This document shows, in pieces, positions 43,174 through 52,724 of a DNA stretch of 64,000 bases (position 1 is its first letter; the number at the start of each line of letters is the position of its first letter). Source of the DNA: JABMMZ01 sp040403495. Its GTDB lineage: Bacteria; Bacteroidota; Bacteroidia; NS11-12g; UBA955. Below the pieces are notes generated by a model, which was not told where the DNA came from, did no database searches, and saw nothing but the letters and a program-made list of their open reading frames with translations. A program made the position numbers and the translations under genes. The stretch lies in contig JBBAKM010000011.1 of the NCBI GenBank assembly GCA_040403495.1, forward strand, positions 1 through 64,000. The letters are read 5' to 3'.

Positions 43174-43896
43174 TTGTTTTTTTCTCAAACAAGTTCCACA
43201 TTTTATGTCCACTATTTTTATTTTTTTGGTTTAGGATTTGCCACTTGGCTCATTTACTTTATTGACCAAATTTTAGACTATATTAAAAGAAAAACAAAGG
43301 GGGATGACAGGCATCATTTAACGGCTAGCACTATTGTTTTCCAATTGTTATTGGGATTGGTTTTATTCATATTGATGCTCGTTAATAGAACGACACTTTC
43401 AATACAACATTTTTATTTTATTGCTTCAATTGCCTTTTTAGTTGTTTTCTATTTTACAATTATTTTAGTTAAAGTAGGGTATTTAAAAGAGATTTTTTCA
43501 GCCTTAATAATGCTCTTTTCTATCGCCGTTTTTCCGCAATATTTACAAGCTATTTTTGAGTTTAAATGGGACTATTTTTTCTATTTTTTAATCCTACTTT
43601 CTAACTTAATTTTATTGTCGATTGCAGACGCCAAACACGATGAATGTTTAGGGTTTAATTCACTTGTAAAATACTTAGGTAATAAATTGACTGTTAGTTT
43701 ATTGCTATTAATTATTATCTTATTAATACTCGGCTCATTTTGGTGTTTCGAAACCATTGGTTTGTGGCTTTTTGTGCACGCCTTATTGACGCTTTTATTA
43801 TTGTTTTTTAGACAAAAAATTGAGAGTTATTTAATTCACTTTTTAGCGGATTTTATTTTACTATTTCCGCTGTATTATTTGAGTGCGTATTTGTAA
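43174..43896 (+). CDS. UbiA-like polytopic membrane protein, start uncertain
   Basis: At least 240 residues with eight or so membrane helices. GLGFATWLIYFIDQILDYIK and DDRHHLTA after the second helix recall the aspartate-rich first motif of UbiA prenyltransferases, and SIADAKHDE the second, both weakened. A hydrophobic helix (VVNHLQVIAVILVNF) continues in frame upstream to the stop at 43093-43095, yet no ATG, GTG or TTG is found there. Either the TTG at 43174 is used or a non-standard start such as ATT near 43108. It is convergent with tdk (3-bp gap). Confidence 0.6.
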   Translation: MFFSQTSSTFYVHYFYFFGLGFATWLIYFIDQILDYIKRKTKGDDRHHLTASTIVFQLLLGLVLFILMLVNRTTLSIQHFYFIASIAFLVVFYFTIILVKVGYLKEIFSALIMLFSIAVFPQYLQAIFEFKWDYFFYFLILLSNLILLSIADAKHDECLGFNSLVKYLGNKLTVSLLLLIIILLILGSFWCFETIGLWLFVHALLTLLLLFFRQKIESYLIHFLADFILLFPLYYLSAYL

Positions 43897-43899
43897 ATT

Positions 43900-44448
43900 T
43901 TAAGCTTGTTCAAAACAACTACCACATCGTGGTTCATAGTATTCATTTCCACCTATCAATAAAAGTACATTATTGTTCAATTTTCTGAAGCTATAATCGG
44001 CGGGTTCTTGGCAAACTGCACATGGGGCTTTCAGGTGTACATGATGGTCGGCTAATTCTATCAATGAAGTCATTAATCCAAAAGGACGTTTTCTGTAATC
44101 TAAGTTTAAACCTGCTGCAATAACATCAATGCCTTTGCCTAGAAATTTTTTAATATCAAAAAGAAAAAGTTTGTCAAAAAATTGCGCTTCATCAAAAACA
44201 ATAAGTTCAGTATAGGGGGTTATTAATGTGTTAAAATCAAGTTCAGGCTCATAGGTTATGCAAGGATAGGAAAGGCCACTGTGAGTAACAAGCAATGATT
44301 CTACATGTCGGTTGTCAGCACTTGGTTTTAGTACAATTAATTGATGTGGTTTTAAGTTTCTTTTACTAATTTCAGCAATCAATGCAGTTGTTTTACCCGA
44401 AAACATACAGCCATAAATTGCGGTTAATTGACCCTTTCTAACTTCCAT
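43900..44448 (-). CDS. tdk: Thymidine kinase
   Basis: The start at 44448 (MEVRKGQLTAIYGCMFSGKT) fits the family; the frame could extend to 44487. The roughly 182-residue protein has the Walker A YGCMFSGKTT, the Walker-B-like VFDEAQFFD, and the lasso and zinc ribbon cysteines CAVC and CGSC of type II thymidine kinases. It phosphorylates thymidine in the salvage pathway. Confidence 0.94.
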   Translation of the reverse strand: MEVRKGQLTAIYGCMFSGKTTALIAEISKRNLKPHQLIVLKPSADNRHVESLLVTHSGLSYPCITYEPELDFNTLITPYTELIVFDEAQFFDKLFLFDIKKFLGKGIDVIAAGLNLDYRKRPFGLMTSLIELADHHVHLKAPCAVCQEPADYSFRKLNNNVLLLIGGNEYYEPRCGSCFEQA

Positions 44449-44537
44449 AAATAATTTTACAAAGATGATAATTTTATAGAAAATCAACTATTGTTATTTA
44501 AATTTAATTCATTTAATATTGCTTGTCATTTTATAAG

Positions 44538-45380
44538 ATGAAAGAAAATCAAATTTCAAGTCAAATTAAAAGTTTATTAGCTTCGTTAGCTCAACTAGAG
44601 TCTGATATTAGTGCAGGTAATCATTTGCTTTTTCAAAAAGATAAATTAAAAAGCATCGCCATACAACTTCACTTATTGGCCGATCAAATCGGGATTGAAG
44701 AACCTGTATTAGAAACGCCTGTTGTGTCAAAACCAATTACAGAAGTTAAAGCTCCTGAAACTGTTCATAAACCCAACGTTGCCAAATTGCAAGAGCCTGT
44801 AATAGAAGTAACACCTGTTACAGAAATAAAACCTGAACCGATTCTTGAGCCAAAACTTGAACCAAAGCATGAACCTGTAGAAGAAGTGGTAGCGCCTGTT
44901 GCAAAAGTAGAAGTTCCAGAAATTATAGCTGAAGCTCCTAAACCAATATTTGAAGTTGTTGTGGAAAAGCAAGTAGAAAAGGCAGAGGTAAAGCTTGAAG
45001 AAAAAAAGGAAATTATAGAAACCATTGTTCCCAAACCAATAGAAACTAAAAAAGAAACCATTGTTGAATCGGTTTCTGTCAATGATAAACTTTCCAAATC
45101 GGCAGTACCCCCTCAAAACATTGCCGAAAAATTGAAAGAAACGCCAATTTCAGATTTAGTAAAAGCAATAGCCATCAGTAAAAAATTCGAATTTATTAAT
45201 TTGCTTTTTGACGGGAATTCTGAGTTTTACAAGCAATGTATTCAAACCATACAAGCATCTTCTGACTACCAATCAGCGATACAATATATAGAACAGGAAG
45301 TGATTGTAAAATATGATTGGCAGGAACATGAAAAATTGGCTGCCGAATTTTTTAGCTTAGTGAGAAGACGTTTTTTGTAA
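44538..45380 (+). CDS. Pro/Glu/Val/Lys-rich protein with conserved C-terminal domain
   Basis: The ATG at 44538 gives about 280 residues. Residues 1-55 are a helical head (QIKSLLASLAQLESDISAGN). Residues 55-180 form a disordered PEVK-like stretch with many EPILEPKLEPKHEP and KPIETKKE units. The last 95 residues (KETPISDLVKAIAISKKFEF, INLLFDGNSEFYKQCIQTI, ending LVRRRFL) form a compact helical domain that is conserved among Bacteroidota but unnamed. There is no signal peptide. It lies 23 bp upstream of comEC. Function is unknown. Confidence 0.65.
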   Translation: MKENQISSQIKSLLASLAQLESDISAGNHLLFQKDKLKSIAIQLHLLADQIGIEEPVLETPVVSKPITEVKAPETVHKPNVAKLQEPVIEVTPVTEIKPEPILEPKLEPKHEPVEEVVAPVAKVEVPEIIAEAPKPIFEVVVEKQVEKAEVKLEEKKEIIETIVPKPIETKKETIVESVSVNDKLSKSAVPPQNIAEKLKETPISDLVKAIAISKKFEFINLLFDGNSEFYKQCIQTIQASSDYQSAIQYIEQEVIVKYDWQEHEKLAAEFFSLVRRRFL

Positions 45381-45403
45381 ACTAAACATTATAAAATAAT
45401 AAA

Positions 45404-47467
45404 ATGTTTAGTTGGCATGCGATACCTTTTGCTAGGATTTTATTGCCATTCTCAATAGGGATATTTTTATGTTTATTATATCCTTTAAACCCTTTAATAA
45501 TTTGGGGTTTACTTGTCGCATTTTCTCTAATTTATGGCTTATTTATAAAGACTTCCCAATCAACTGATAAGTTCAAAAATCAATATTTTACAGCAGTCAT
45601 ACTTTCACTTTTATTGATTTCTGTTGGTTTTTTACGCACCCATTATTTCGATTCACAATTAAGGTCCAATTACTACAAAAATTTTGATTCGGCCGATGTG
45701 ATGCAAATTTGTGTTGACGATGCCGTAACAGAAAGTGATAAGTTTTATAAAGCTTATGTCAATGTTGAGCGTGTGCGTAATCAACAATGGCACTCAAGTT
45801 CAGGTCGATTATTGGTTTTTTTCAACAAAGCCTATGTGAATGCAAAACCCAAAATAGGCAATCGGTATTTAGTAAAAGGACTTACTCAGCCTATTCCGCC
45901 ACCCAGTAATCCGGCAACATTCAATTACAAACAGTACTTGTTTTATCACAATATTCATGAACAGTTTTTTGTAAAGCCAAACCAAATTATCGCATTAAAT
46001 CAAGATAAAAAGTCAATTTATGCACATGCGCAAGGATTAAGAGACCAGTGTGTTAGACAGTTGTCTCTGTATATCAAAGACAAGGATGCTTTGGGAGTTT
46101 CATCAGCGTTACTGTTGGGTTACAAGGAGGATTTAAATCCCGAAACCATGCAGTCGTTTTCCAAAACAGGAACCTTGCATGTGTTGGCAGTGAGTGGCTT
46201 ACATGCCGGAATTGTTTTTATGATTTTGAATGTGCTGACTTCCTTTTTGTTGCGGTTAAAAAGAGGCAAACAAATTCAGTCATTATTAGTATTATTAGGC
46301 ATTTGGTATTATGCCTACGTTACAGGTTTATCCCCTTCGGTTTGTAGAGCTTCTTTGATGTTTTCATTAATGGCAGTAGCCAAGTTAAGCAACAGAAAAA
46401 CAAGTTCATTCAACGTCGTTTTTATGTCGGCTTTTATTTTAATGTTATTGAATCCTTATATCATTGTTGATGTTGGTTTCCAATTGTCATACACGGCAGT
46501 TTTAGGGATTTTGTATTTACAGCCCAAGTTGCAAAAATTATACTTGCCCAAGTTTAAAGTTGATGAATACATTTGGGGATTGCTTACAGTATCATTTGCA
46601 GCACAAATTTTCACATTTCCATTAAGTATTTACTATTTTCATCAGTTTCCTTTGTATTTTCTATTGTCCAACTTGTTAGTAATCCCATTAATTTTACTTG
46701 TTTTAATTTTATTGATTGCCTTATTAATAGTGTCATTCTATTCACCTTTAGCCGAAATTGTAGCGATCATTATAGAATTTATATTAAAAATCAATAGAAC
46801 AGTTTTGACATCTATTGAAAATCTGCCATACAATTCAATTTCAGGTATTTATCTTAGTAAATTGGAGATGATAACATTGTACGCAATGGTGTTTATTAGT
46901 TTAGCTTTTTTTACATACCGAAGAAAATGGCAAATGTTCTTACTTTTATTTGTAGTTGTGTTTTTTCAAACGAATACATTGTTCACTAAATTGAGAATTT
47001 CAGAACAAAAGATTTTGACAATTCATGTTATAAAAAACCATGATGTGGTTTCTTGTATTGAAGGGAGCAAAATGTATTTAATAGCAGATTCAGGTTTTAT
47101 TGAGGACAAAAAAAGTTTCAAATTTTCAATTGAGCCCTATTGTTTAGAAAAGGGAATAAAGCAAATAATTTGGTGTGATTGGAAAAATAACTATGAATTT
47201 GAGCATTTAAAAGTGATTTCAAACGGAGGTTTTCAGTTTTTTGACACAAAAATGACAATAATTAAAAATAAGATTACAGGACCCATTTACAGTGATTTTT
47301 GTTTGATAACTTCAATTAAAAAACAAGCAAAAAATTTTCATTTTATAAATTGTAAATACATGTTATACAGTAAGTTAAAAGATAATTACAACAACTATTA
47401 TTTATTCAAAAATAAAGATTTGGAAGCCCGATTTACAAATGAATATTTAATTTATTCGTTGAATTAA
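45404..47467 (+). CDS. ComEC/Rec2-family DNA uptake channel protein
   Basis: This 687-residue protein has N-terminal helices, an OB-fold-like DUF4131 part (NVERVRNQQWHSSSGRLLVFFNKAYV, GNRYLVKGLTQPIPPPSNPATFNYKQYL split), and a competence domain with the signature KTGTLHVLAVSGLHAGIV and GLSPSVCRASLMF. It should form the inner-membrane channel for single-stranded DNA in natural transformation. The C-terminal 170 residues lack the HxHxDH motif of the metallo-beta-lactamase domain of long ComEC proteins. No other competence gene is in the window. Confidence 0.9.
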   Translation: MFSWHAIPFARILLPFSIGIFLCLLYPLNPLIIWGLLVAFSLIYGLFIKTSQSTDKFKNQYFTAVILSLLLISVGFLRTHYFDSQLRSNYYKNFDSADVMQICVDDAVTESDKFYKAYVNVERVRNQQWHSSSGRLLVFFNKAYVNAKPKIGNRYLVKGLTQPIPPPSNPATFNYKQYLFYHNIHEQFFVKPNQIIALNQDKKSIYAHAQGLRDQCVRQLSLYIKDKDALGVSSALLLGYKEDLNPETMQSFSKTGTLHVLAVSGLHAGIVFMILNVLTSFLLRLKRGKQIQSLLVLLGIWYYAYVTGLSPSVCRASLMFSLMAVAKLSNRKTSSFNVVFMSAFILMLLNPYIIVDVGFQLSYTAVLGILYLQPKLQKLYLPKFKVDEYIWGLLTVSFAAQIFTFPLSIYYFHQFPLYFLLSNLLVIPLILLVLILLIALLIVSFYSPLAEIVAIIIEFILKINRTVLTSIENLPYNSISGIYLSKLEMITLYAMVFISLAFFTYRRKWQMFLLLFVVVFFQTNTLFTKLRISEQKILTIHVIKNHDVVSCIEGSKMYLIADSGFIEDKKSFKFSIEPYCLEKGIKQIIWCDWKNNYEFEHLKVISNGGFQFFDTKMTIIKNKITGPIYSDFCLITSIKKQAKNFHFINCKYMLYSKLKDNYNNYYLFKNKDLEARFTNEYLIYSLN

Positions 47468-47511
47468 AAGTAAAAATAATTTGTAATATCCGTTTTTAGA
47501 TTAAAAAATAA

Positions 47512-47542
47512 TTTGGATTTAAAAATTTGATTTATATATTTG
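47512..47542 (+). promoter_or_regulatory. Bacteroidota-type promoter for the large T9SS gene
   Basis: TTTG at 47512-47515 and TATATTTG at 47535-47542 are separated by 19 bp, a near-perfect match to the -33/-7 consensus. The start codon follows 43 bp later. Confidence 0.75.
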
Positions 47543-47585
47543 ACCCTTCAAAAGAATAAGTAATAAATAAATAAATAGTTCAATT

Positions 47586-50500
47586 ATGATTAAATTCTAC
47601 AAAAAATCAAATCTAGCAAAATTAACGAGCGGTCTTTTGACAGCCTTGTTATTGTTTTTTGCACAAGGCGTTTATGCCTTCCCAGGTGGTACTTATACCA
47701 TCGACAGAAATGCTGCATCTTCAGCAACCAATTATCGTTCATTCACAGCATTGGCTAATGATTTAAGAAACATTAACCGTGGTGATACTGGCGCTAACAA
47801 TTACCTTATAGGTGGTGCAGGTCTTCAAGGTACCATCCGAGTTAATGTGGTTGCAGGTTCAGGACCGTACACTGAAAGATTTCAATTAACACAAATATTA
47901 GGTGCTAGTGCAACTAATAGAGTAATCATTAACGGAAACGGCAACACAATCCAATTTGCTGCAACTGCTGTAAACCAAGCTACTATCGAATTGAATGGTA
48001 CAGATTTCTTTACATTCAATGATTTAACTGTTATTTCTTCAGAACAATCAAGTATTGGTGGTAAAAATATTTGGATTTATAATGCAGCTAACTTTAACGT
48101 TATTAAAAGATGTAATTTAAGAAGAACATTTGCAAATACTGCACAAGGTTCAGCTTATGTTTTTATCAATCAAAGTACTACAAATTCAGTATTTACGTAT
48201 GGTGATGCTGGTAATGACAATTTAATTGACTCATGTAACATGAGCTCACCTGGTACTACTTCTGGCTCAACTTGGGGTCCTGTAAATGGTGTCATTATGT
48301 TCGGACCTACAACAAGAAGCACTGGCGATGCCACTAACAGAAATACAATTTCTAATTGTACTATTCAAGATTTTTTTCAACACGGTATATATTGTAACTA
48401 CACTGGTGGTATAACAATTAGAAGAAATGTTATTCACAAAACAGGTTCAAATAGAAGTACCACAGCTTATGGTATTCGTGCAGATTATACTGATTTTAAT
48501 ATTGATCAAAATAGAGTTTACAACTTAAATGGTAATACACCAACTTTTAATCAACAGTTTGGTGTTTACGCTTTCACTTTTGCATCAAGTGGTTTTGTAT
48601 TTAGTAAATCGTTATTTACAAACAACGATATTCATTGTTTTGGTAACGGAACAGTATATGCAGCATATTTCTTATGGTATTCAAGCATATTTGGAGGTAA
48701 CCACGTAATGGATATCACAGGAAATACACTTTCTATCTCTCATCCAACTGCAATTAACAACAGCCAATGTTTTCCATTGTATAGTTTATATTCTTATGGT
48801 ATGACTGAAAACAACATCATTCATTTTGACATGGCAGGAACCTCAGGTCAAAAACAATTGTTCTATGAAGCAGGTCCATTAAACGCCAACATTAGAAACA
48901 ATAATTTCTCTTTTGGTCCATTAGCAGCTAACCAAACAGCAAGAGTCTTTGGTCCAGGATTTAACGTCAATTCTACTATGCAAGACATGTACAATACAGG
49001 TATTCCAACTAGTAATATTAGTCTTGATCCAGAATTTGTAGATTTTAGCTCAAATTCAATAATGATTCCAACTTCATTGCCAATGGCTAACAGAGGAAGA
49101 GTTACTGCCTTTACAAGAGACTTAACAAATGCAGCCCGTTCAACAACACCAGATATTGGTGCTTACGAATATTTTGTTGATTTAGAAATTACGGCTTTTA
49201 CAAACGTATTTCCAGTTCCAACTTGTGCAGGTTTTATTACACCTATAACTGGTACTGTAAGAAACAATGGTGCATATGCTATCAGAAACCCAAGAGTTGC
49301 ATACTCATTGAATGGTGCTCCACAAGTTGAGTATTCTATTCCAACTATTTTAGCTCCTGGCGCTTCTATTAACTTTACATTCCCTATTCCTCAAATTTTC
49401 TCTAGAGCAGGAAACAATACAATTGCACTTAGAATATTTGCGTCTGATGACAACTCAAGTAATAATCAAATAACTCAAAATTTTGTGGTAACACCTGCTC
49501 CAGGCGGTGGTGAATTCTCTAAAGATAATTCAGCTTCATCTACATTTACGCAGTTTATTGTTTCTGGAAAACCAGACTTAGCATTCCGCAATGAAGCATT
49601 AGTTTATCAAATTACTCCTCCATCAAGAGTTGGTTATAATAATTCTCAATATGGTACTGCTGGTAACACTTGGCAAGCATTTGCTTCAGCAAGAACTGTT
49701 AATGGTTTTGTAGCAAATAGTTTAGTAACACTAATACCTGCTTCAGGAACTACTGACTTAAGATTAAGATTTAATGCTACTAAAGCTTGGGAAGATAGCA
49801 CAATCATTGTTTCTTACAGAGTATTAAACAATGCAACAGGTTGTGATACAACATACACAAGAAGAGTTCTTGTGGCTCCTAAAGTTGATCCTAGTTTCAA
49901 ATTACCACAAATTCTTTGCGAAAAAACTGATGTTTACTTCGAAAACTTGTCTACTGTTAGCAGTGGTTCTATAGAGTCTGAGTGGAATTTTGGTGATGGT
50001 TCTCCAGTTTCTGATGAAGCTAGTCCAGTTCACTTCTATCCAAATTTCGGAACATACACTGTAACCCTAAAAACAAAAACTAACCCACACGGTTTTGTTA
50101 CAGATACTACCTTTATTTTAGAAATTACTGAGGTTCCTACAGCATTAATTGTAAATACCAATGCTTGTGAAGGCGTTGCTGTAAGATTAAGAAACGGAAC
50201 AGTTTATGGTGGTTCAGGTTCTACAACTTACACTTGGGATTACGGTGATAACACAGGAACAACAGCGACTAACAAAAATGATTTGTTTAAAACATACGCT
50301 AACCCAGGTGGTTATTTAGTAAAATTAACAGCTACTGCTGACGGATGTTCTAACTCTACTCAAAAATTTGTTTATCAATTCGCTCGTCCTGTTGCAGATT
50401 TAGCAAAATTGTCAGGTGAATGTTTAAATTCAGAATTCTCTTTCCAAAACAATTCAGGTATCTCACAAGGATTATTTGGTAGCGAGTGGGACTTCAATGA

Positions 50501-51653
50501 TGCTGGTAACAAATCAACTATCAAAAATCCTAAATACAATTTCCAAACTGCAGGTACTAAAAACGTAAGATTAAAAGTAACTTCAGAATTTGGTTGTGAA
50601 GCAAGAGACAGTATGACAGTACTTGTAAGACAAATACCAACTACAAGCTTCACTTATCCGTTTGCTTGTAGCAGAACAGCTACTCCATTCACTAACACAA
50701 CTAGTCTTAATGGTGAAACTTTAAGAGATTACGCTTGGGATTTCGGTGACGGATTCACTTCTACTGCTTCTAACCCAACTAAAAACTGGACTTCAGTAGG
50801 ACCTAAATTAGTAAAATTAACAACCCGTTTAGTTAACGGTTGTGAATCTTCAAGCACTCAAGAAGTATCAGTAGGTGTTCAACCAAACGTAAGCTTTGAT
50901 GTAGAAGACCGTTGCGCAGGTAGCAATGTACCTTTCACTAACAAAACTACTTATGACCAAGGTCAAATCACTTACAACTGGAGTTTCGGTGATGGTAACA
51001 CTTCTAATATAGCTGCTCCTGTTCACGCTTATGGTTCAGGTGTATCTCAAACGTTCTCAGTTAAATTGAAAGCTTCTATCGCTGGTGGATGTTCTGATTC
51101 ATTAACTAAAACAGTTAACATCAGCCCACTACCTGGAACATGTGATTTCACTATCGCTAACCCTTCATTCACTACTATTGCAGTACCTTACACTTTCACT
51201 CCAACAGGAGGAAGCACTTCAGGTATTACATACACTTGGTTGACAGGTGACGGTGGATCAGTTCAATCTAGCGGAACAGGTGCTTCATACAGATACAACC
51301 AACCAGGTAAATACTGCGTACAAATGATCGCAAGAAATACTGAAGGTTGCGAGTGCTCTGTAACTAGATGTATCACTTTAACTACTAACATTTACAATGC
51401 TGAAAGCATGAACAATGCAGTATCTGTATACCCTAATCCAAACAGCGGTATCTTTAATGTTGCTTTAGCTTCTGAAATTTCAGGTGAAATGACTGTAGTT
51501 GTTTACAATACAATCGGTGAGTTAGTAAAAACCATCGTTGTTAATAACAACCAAACTGTGGTTGACTTAACTGATGTTGCTTCTGGTGTTTACACTGTGA
51601 AAGTAATGGCTGATAACCAAATCGCTACTAAGAAAATTACAATCGCTAAATAA
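47586..51653 (+). CDS. Giant secreted surface protein: right-handed beta-helix, PKD repeats, T9SS sorting domain
   Basis: This 1355-residue protein begins with a signal peptide (LTSGLLTALLLFFAQGVYAF). Residues 30-520 hold parallel beta-helix-like repeats (NTISNCTIQDFFQHGIYCN, GITIRRNVIHKTGSN). CARDB- and PKD-type domains follow (ESEWNFGDGSPVSDE, YTWDYGDNTGTT, YAWDFGDGFTS, YNWSFGDGNTS). It ends with a type A T9SS sorting domain (SVYPNPNSGIFNVAL, ending TKKITIAK). It is probably a cell-surface adhesin or polymer-binding protein; no catalytic residues can be named. C-ending codons such as AAC and TAC appear frequent in the 3' third, suggesting high expression. It is transcribed alone between a strong promoter and terminator. 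Confidence 0.88.
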   Translation: MIKFYKKSNLAKLTSGLLTALLLFFAQGVYAFPGGTYTIDRNAASSATNYRSFTALANDLRNINRGDTGANNYLIGGAGLQGTIRVNVVAGSGPYTERFQLTQILGASATNRVIINGNGNTIQFAATAVNQATIELNGTDFFTFNDLTVISSEQSSIGGKNIWIYNAANFNVIKRCNLRRTFANTAQGSAYVFINQSTTNSVFTYGDAGNDNLIDSCNMSSPGTTSGSTWGPVNGVIMFGPTTRSTGDATNRNTISNCTIQDFFQHGIYCNYTGGITIRRNVIHKTGSNRSTTAYGIRADYTDFNIDQNRVYNLNGNTPTFNQQFGVYAFTFASSGFVFSKSLFTNNDIHCFGNGTVYAAYFLWYSSIFGGNHVMDITGNTLSISHPTAINNSQCFPLYSLYSYGMTENNIIHFDMAGTSGQKQLFYEAGPLNANIRNNNFSFGPLAANQTARVFGPGFNVNSTMQDMYNTGIPTSNISLDPEFVDFSSNSIMIPTSLPMANRGRVTAFTRDLTNAARSTTPDIGAYEYFVDLEITAFTNVFPVPTCAGFITPITGTVRNNGAYAIRNPRVAYSLNGAPQVEYSIPTILAPGASINFTFPIPQIFSRAGNNTIALRIFASDDNSSNNQITQNFVVTPAPGGGEFSKDNSASSTFTQFIVSGKPDLAFRNEALVYQITPPSRVGYNNSQYGTAGNTWQAFASARTVNGFVANSLVTLIPASGTTDLRLRFNATKAWEDSTIIVSYRVLNNATGCDTTYTRRVLVAPKVDPSFKLPQILCEKTDVYFENLSTVSSGSIESEWNFGDGSPVSDEASPVHFYPNFGTYTVTLKTKTNPHGFVTDTTFILEITEVPTALIVNTNACEGVAVRLRNGTVYGGSGSTTYTWDYGDNTGTTATNKNDLFKTYANPGGYLVKLTATADGCSNSTQKFVYQFARPVADLAKLSGECLNSEFSFQNNSGISQGLFGSEWDFNDAGNKSTIKNPKYNFQTAGTKNVRLKVTSEFGCEARDSMTVLVRQIPTTSFTYPFACSRTATPFTNTTSLNGETLRDYAWDFGDGFTSTASNPTKNWTSVGPKLVKLTTRLVNGCESSSTQEVSVGVQPNVSFDVEDRCAGSNVPFTNKTTYDQGQITYNWSFGDGNTSNIAAPVHAYGSGVSQTFSVKLKASIAGGCSDSLTKTVNISPLPGTCDFTIANPSFTTIAVPYTFTPTGGSTSGITYTWLTGDGGSVQSSGTGASYRYNQPGKYCVQMIARNTEGCECSVTRCITLTTNIYNAESMNNAVSVYPNPNSGIFNVALASEISGEMTVVVYNTIGELVKTIVVNNNQTVVDLTDVASGVYTVKVMADNQIATKKITIAK

Positions 51654-51676
51654 TATTAGCGTTTAATATTCCTTCT

Positions 51677-51709
51677 AAAGACCCCGAATTTATTCGGGGT
51701 CTTTTTTTT
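51677..51709 (+). terminator. Rho-independent terminator after the large T9SS gene
   Basis: A perfect 12-bp stem AAAGACCCCGAA/TTCGGGGTCTTT with a TTTA loop is followed by a T-run to 51709, starting 24 bp after the stop. Confidence 0.92.
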
Positions 51710-51742
51710 GCAATAAACTTTATCCCTTTTCGTTTCTTCTTT

Positions 51743-52546
51743 ATGACTCTCTTCCTTTCAACTCTTTTTACTTGTGCCCTTTTAGCTTGTCAGTACAGTC
51801 CCAAGCAAACAAAGATTAATCACAATGAAGACCAAAAGGAAGAATGGGTTTATAAAACTAATTCGGGTACTCAAATTTGCACCCGTTACAGTTGCCCCCA
51901 AGTTTATAGTAGAACTGAGGAAGATTCGCTCTCATTTGCGTTCTATTTAAGGCATTTGCCACTAAAACCTGATTCTGTCTTGGTGCAGTATTACAATGGA
52001 GAAACAAAAGCGAAATCAAATGTTTACGATGCCGTAATTGATATGCCCATTTCACCCAAAGATTTACAACAATGTGCCGATGCTGTCATGAGATTGAGAG
52101 GCGAATATTTGTTTTCAGTAAAAAAATACAGTGCCATACAATTTAGATTCCTTGGAGATGGTCAATACCATTCGTTTGTTACCTATGCCAATGGACAATA
52201 TACTTACCCCAAGTTTCGTGCTTACATGGATTATGTGTTCAATTATGCCAATACTGCCTCACTAAAAAAACAATTGAAGGAAAAAGCATATTCGGAAATA
52301 GCCATAGGAGATGTATTAATTCAAAGTGGTCAACCATACGGTCACGCTGTTATAGTAGTTGACCTTTGTACAAACAATGAAGGACAGCTAAAATACATGC
52401 TTGCGCAAAGTTATATGCCTGCACAAGAAACTCAATTACTCTTAAATCCTGAAAATGGAACCGTTTGGTTTACTTTAAACAAACAAAATGAAACAATTGT
52501 AACCCCTGAGTGGGTTTTTACAAGCAAAGATTTAAGAACTTGGTAA
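51743..52546 (+). CDS. DUF4846 lipoprotein
   Basis: This 267-residue protein has a short lipoprotein signal (FTCALLAC). The body has the DUF4846 pattern: SFAFYLRHLPLKPDSVLVQY, DLQQCADAVMRLRGEYLF, FRAYMDYVFNYANTASL and AIGDVLIQSGQPYGHAVIV with a His in a Gly-His context, and the AQSYMPAQETQLL stretch. The fold is thought to relate to NlpC/P60-like enzymes, but no activity is proven. The promoter of the following riboswitch begins right at the end of this gene. Confidence 0.8.
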   Translation: MTLFLSTLFTCALLACQYSPKQTKINHNEDQKEEWVYKTNSGTQICTRYSCPQVYSRTEEDSLSFAFYLRHLPLKPDSVLVQYYNGETKAKSNVYDAVIDMPISPKDLQQCADAVMRLRGEYLFSVKKYSAIQFRFLGDGQYHSFVTYANGQYTYPKFRAYMDYVFNYANTASLKKQLKEKAYSEIAIGDVLIQSGQPYGHAVIVVDLCTNNEGQLKYMLAQSYMPAQETQLLLNPENGTVWFTLNKQNETIVTPEWVFTSKDLRTW

Positions 52547-52554
52547 AAGAATAT

Positions 52555-52562
52555 TATATTTG
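52555..52562 (+). promoter_or_regulatory. -7 element of the SAM riboswitch/metH transcript
   Basis: TATATTTG matches TAnnTTTG and predicts a start near 52569, two bases before the first paired base of the aptamer. The -33 element would lie within the 3' end of the DUF4846 gene and is not obvious. Confidence 0.65.
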
Positions 52563-52568
52563 CACCCT

Positions 52569-52676
52569 AATTATCAAGAAAGACGGAGGGAAATGGTCCT
52601 ATGATGTCTTGGCAACCTAGTTTTAAGGTGCCACATCCAATCCGCCAAATGGCGGAAAAGATAATGTCAGAAACAA
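52569..52676 (+). ncRNA. SAM-I (S-box) riboswitch
   Basis: The core landmarks are in order: ATCAAGAAAGACGGAGGGA, a variable hairpin start, the kink-turn partner GATGTCTTGGCAACC, AAGGTGCCACATCC and a closing hairpin TCCGCC-AAAT-GGCGGA. The P1 arms TTATC (52571-52575) and GATAA (52670-52674) close the element. SAM binding should lower expression of metH downstream, the last step of methionine synthesis. The mechanism (termination or start occlusion) is not clear, as no strong terminator follows before the start codon at 52725. Confidence 0.9.
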
Positions 52677-52724
52677 AATGTTGTAGCATTGTTTCTTCGC
52701 TTTTTGTGATAATGAAACCTACAA

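Noticed and set aside
44727..45116. Antisense open frames opposite the PEVK-like gene
   Set aside because: Low-complexity Phe/Tyr/Asn or Ser/Thr runs are what the reverse of Glu/Lys/Pro repeats would give; no start context or homology.
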